Of a DNA stretch of 7,202 nt, positions 5,669 through 7,202 are shown piece by piece. The stretch covers positions 1 through 7,202 of the forward strand of contig CAMNIW010000068.1 in NCBI GenBank assembly GCA_946540675.1, read 5' to 3'. Below the pieces are notes generated by a model, which was given only the letters and a program-made list of their open reading frames with translations, was not told where the DNA came from and did not search any database. The DNA is from an uncultured Clostridia bacterium (GTDB lineage Bacteria > Bacillota > Clostridia > Christensenellales > Borkfalkiaceae). The translations under genes were made by a program, and so were the position numbers. Each line of letters begins with the position of its first letter. Within the stretch, counting starts at the first letter, position 1.

Positions 5669-7202
5669 AATCCGTCACCGTGACGACGTGTGTTATCGAC
5701 GACGCGTTTCCGAATTCGTCGGTGACGAGCACTATGAATTTATAGGTTCCTTTCATCGAACATTGTATGGAATTGTCGTCTCCCCTTAAAATATAAGTCC
5801 TGCCGTTGGGACTGACCACGCCTTTTAAGACCGAAAGATCTTCGGCGGCGGTAAGATTGTCCTTACACTCGAAGTCGGGAAGAACTATTACGTCGCCTAC
5901 CTTAGCGGTAGTCACGACGGCGTTTTTGAACCTTATCTTGGGCGCGATCTCGTCGATAACGAATATCGCGTTGCTTATGGGAAGTTCGTTTTCCGCGATC
6001 CAGCTCTCTTCTTTCATCGTATAGATCGCTTCGTATTTGCCGTAGCCTGAAAGAATTATTACATACGAAACGTCGGTGGGCACGTCTTCGAGACGCTTGC
6101 CGTTTTTATCGGAAACGATCTCTCCGTCGGGACCTTTGACGGTAAGAGTGAGCGACGTCGACGGCGAAAACGAGTCGCGCGCGACGGCGGGATACAATTC
6201 GCACTCTTCGCCTATCGAACGGTTGCCGCCCAAATTGCCGAAGATGGTAAAGCGCGGAGCGAAAACGTCGAGATTTCTACGGGAAAGTTCCGATCCCGAA
6301 ACCGAAGTCACGAGATATCTCGCGCCTTCTTTCGCGTTTTTCATACCGACCCGTACGTATACGAGCGACGAAGAAAATCCGTTGAAGTCTTCTCCGCCGT
6401 CGGTCTTCAATACTTTGAGCGGTATTCCGCCCACAATGAATCTTCCGTCCGAATAGGACACGGAAAACTTCTCTTCGGTTTTAAGCGAAACCTTGGCTAT
6501 TTCAAGACTGAGTTCGCCTATGGTCGCGGTGGTACCGGCGTTTTTGACTTTGAGAGAAAGGGATACCTTTTGGCTCTGATCCGCAGAGTCGGTAAAGGTT
6601 ATCACGAGTTCGTCGTACAAAGCCTTGTCCGCGACGGGAAGGAAGGTTAATTCCGCCCCTTCCGCAAGTTGAGCGTTGGCAAACAACCAGTCGGCAAGTT
6701 CGCAGTTTCTTTCGGAAACCACGGCGACGCCGTTCTGATAGAAATTGCCTTCTTCGTTTTTATAACTCGTCTTTATGTTTTCTCCGTAAAAATAGTTAAG
6801 TCCGTTTATCTTTCCGTCTCCCCTGCAAATGACCGTGGGGATATCTTTTTGGGCGAGAGTCTCTCCGCCGCAAACGTATTCAACCTTTACTTTATCGCCG
6901 TTTTCGGAAACCGATGGAACTATCGTCATCCCGGACGCGTAAGTCTTTGCGCCGTTTTTATCGGTGACCCTTACGTCGCAAAGTTTTTTAGCGAGTTTTC
7001 CGCTCGTATAGTCGTCGGCGTAAGTTTCGGGAATGACGTATCCGCAATCGGATATGAATATTTCGGGGAAAACCGTATTGCCGACAAGGACGTAATCGGC
7101 GCCGCGCACGGCGTTTACTTCATAACTCGACGTACCCGTTTCGCCTACGTATCCGACGGCGTTGTATACCACCGTCCATACCCCTTCCGCGTCGGGTCTG
7201 AA
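5667..7202 (-). CDS. Exported-type multidomain protein with Ig-like and jelly-roll domains, C-terminal 511 codons, 5' end outside window
   Basis: The frame is open to base 7202. The ten codons before the GTG at 7172 read FRPDAEGVWT and continue an Ig-like strand (EGVWTVVYNAVGYVG), so the GTG is internal. Counting from the first visible residue, 1-32 are the end of one Ig-like domain. Residues 44-123 are a second, with the pattern FISDCGYVIPETYADDYTSG and a closing IPTV. Residues 124-310 look like a concanavalin/LamG-type jelly roll, with INGLNYFYG at its start and FSVSYSDGRFIVGGIPL in the middle. Residues 311-408 form a further Ig-like domain (TLTVKGPDGEIV, YGKYEAIYTM). Residues 418-511 are a last one, ending KGTYKFIVLVTDEFGN and VTVTD. 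No enzyme motif is seen. The likely role is extracellular binding or display beside the DUF4838 protein. A signal peptide would lie outside the window, so export is inferred from domain type and operon context. Confidence 0.85.
   Translation of the reverse strand, partial: FRPDAEGVWTVVYNAVGYVGETGTSSYEVNAVRGADYVLVGNTVFPEIFISDCGYVIPETYADDYTSGKLAKKLCDVRVTDKNGAKTYASGMTIVPSVSENGDKVKVEYVCGGETLAQKDIPTVICRGDGKINGLNYFYGENIKTSYKNEEGNFYQNGVAVVSERNCELADWLFANAQLAEGAELTFLPVADKALYDELVITFTDSADQSQKVSLSLKVKNAGTTATIGELSLEIAKVSLKTEEKFSVSYSDGRFIVGGIPLKVLKTDGGEDFNGFSSSLVYVRVGMKNAKEGARYLVTSVSGSELSRRNLDVFAPRFTIFGNLGGNRSIGEECELYPAVARDSFSPSTSLTLTVKGPDGEIVSDKNGKRLEDVPTDVSYVIILSGYGKYEAIYTMKEESWIAENELPISNAIFVIDEIAPKIRFKNAVVTTAKVGDVIVLPDFECKDNLTAAEDLSVLKGVVSPNGRTYILRGDDNSIQCSMKGTYKFIVLVTDEFGNASSITHVVTVTD

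Overview
This is a roughly half-GC bacterial window, almost entirely coding, with every supported gene on the minus strand. It holds the 3' part of a tightly packed operon for exported proteins: an Ig/jelly-roll protein, then a DUF4838 lipoprotein, then a 1024-residue Ig/beta-helix lipoprotein. After a 120-base gap comes the start of a sugar phosphate isomerase/epimerase gene. Three things suggest a Gram-positive gut-type anaerobe of the Clostridia. The ribosome binding sites are strong and G-rich, the gap holds a textbook sigma-70/sigma-A promoter (TTGCAA, 17 bases, TATAAT), and two proteins have lipoprotein signal peptides. Bacteroidota are unlikely, since they normally lack strong Shine-Dalgarno sites and use a different promoter consensus. 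The taxonomic placement is inference.

Layout in transcription order (right to left): (1) 7202-5667, an exported-type multidomain protein whose 5' end lies outside the window; its frame is open to the edge, so the GTG at 7172 is not its start. (2) 5653-3605, a 682-residue lipoprotein with a GH67/GH20-type N-terminal domain and a DUF4838 domain, the likely glycoside hydrolase or glycan-binding enzyme of the set. (3) 3591-517, a 1024-residue lipoprotein with Ig-like domains, a central beta-helix and an aromatic C-terminal beta-sandwich. The two internal gaps are both exactly 13 bases and carry similar GGGGG ribosome binding sites. (4) 516-397, an intergenic region with a promoter and a 13-bp-stem hairpin in the predicted leader. 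(5) 396-1, the first 132 codons of a cytoplasmic sugar phosphate isomerase/epimerase of the AP-endonuclease-2-like TIM barrel family.

Read together, proteins 1 and 3 look like surface adhesion or carbohydrate-binding components and protein 2 like the enzymatic component. The downstream isomerase/epimerase could process a released sugar inside the cell. No transporter, regulator, mobile element, RNA gene or CRISPR array is visible. The most noteworthy items are the three-gene surface set around a DUF4838 protein and the separately promoted isomerase with its hairpin leader.
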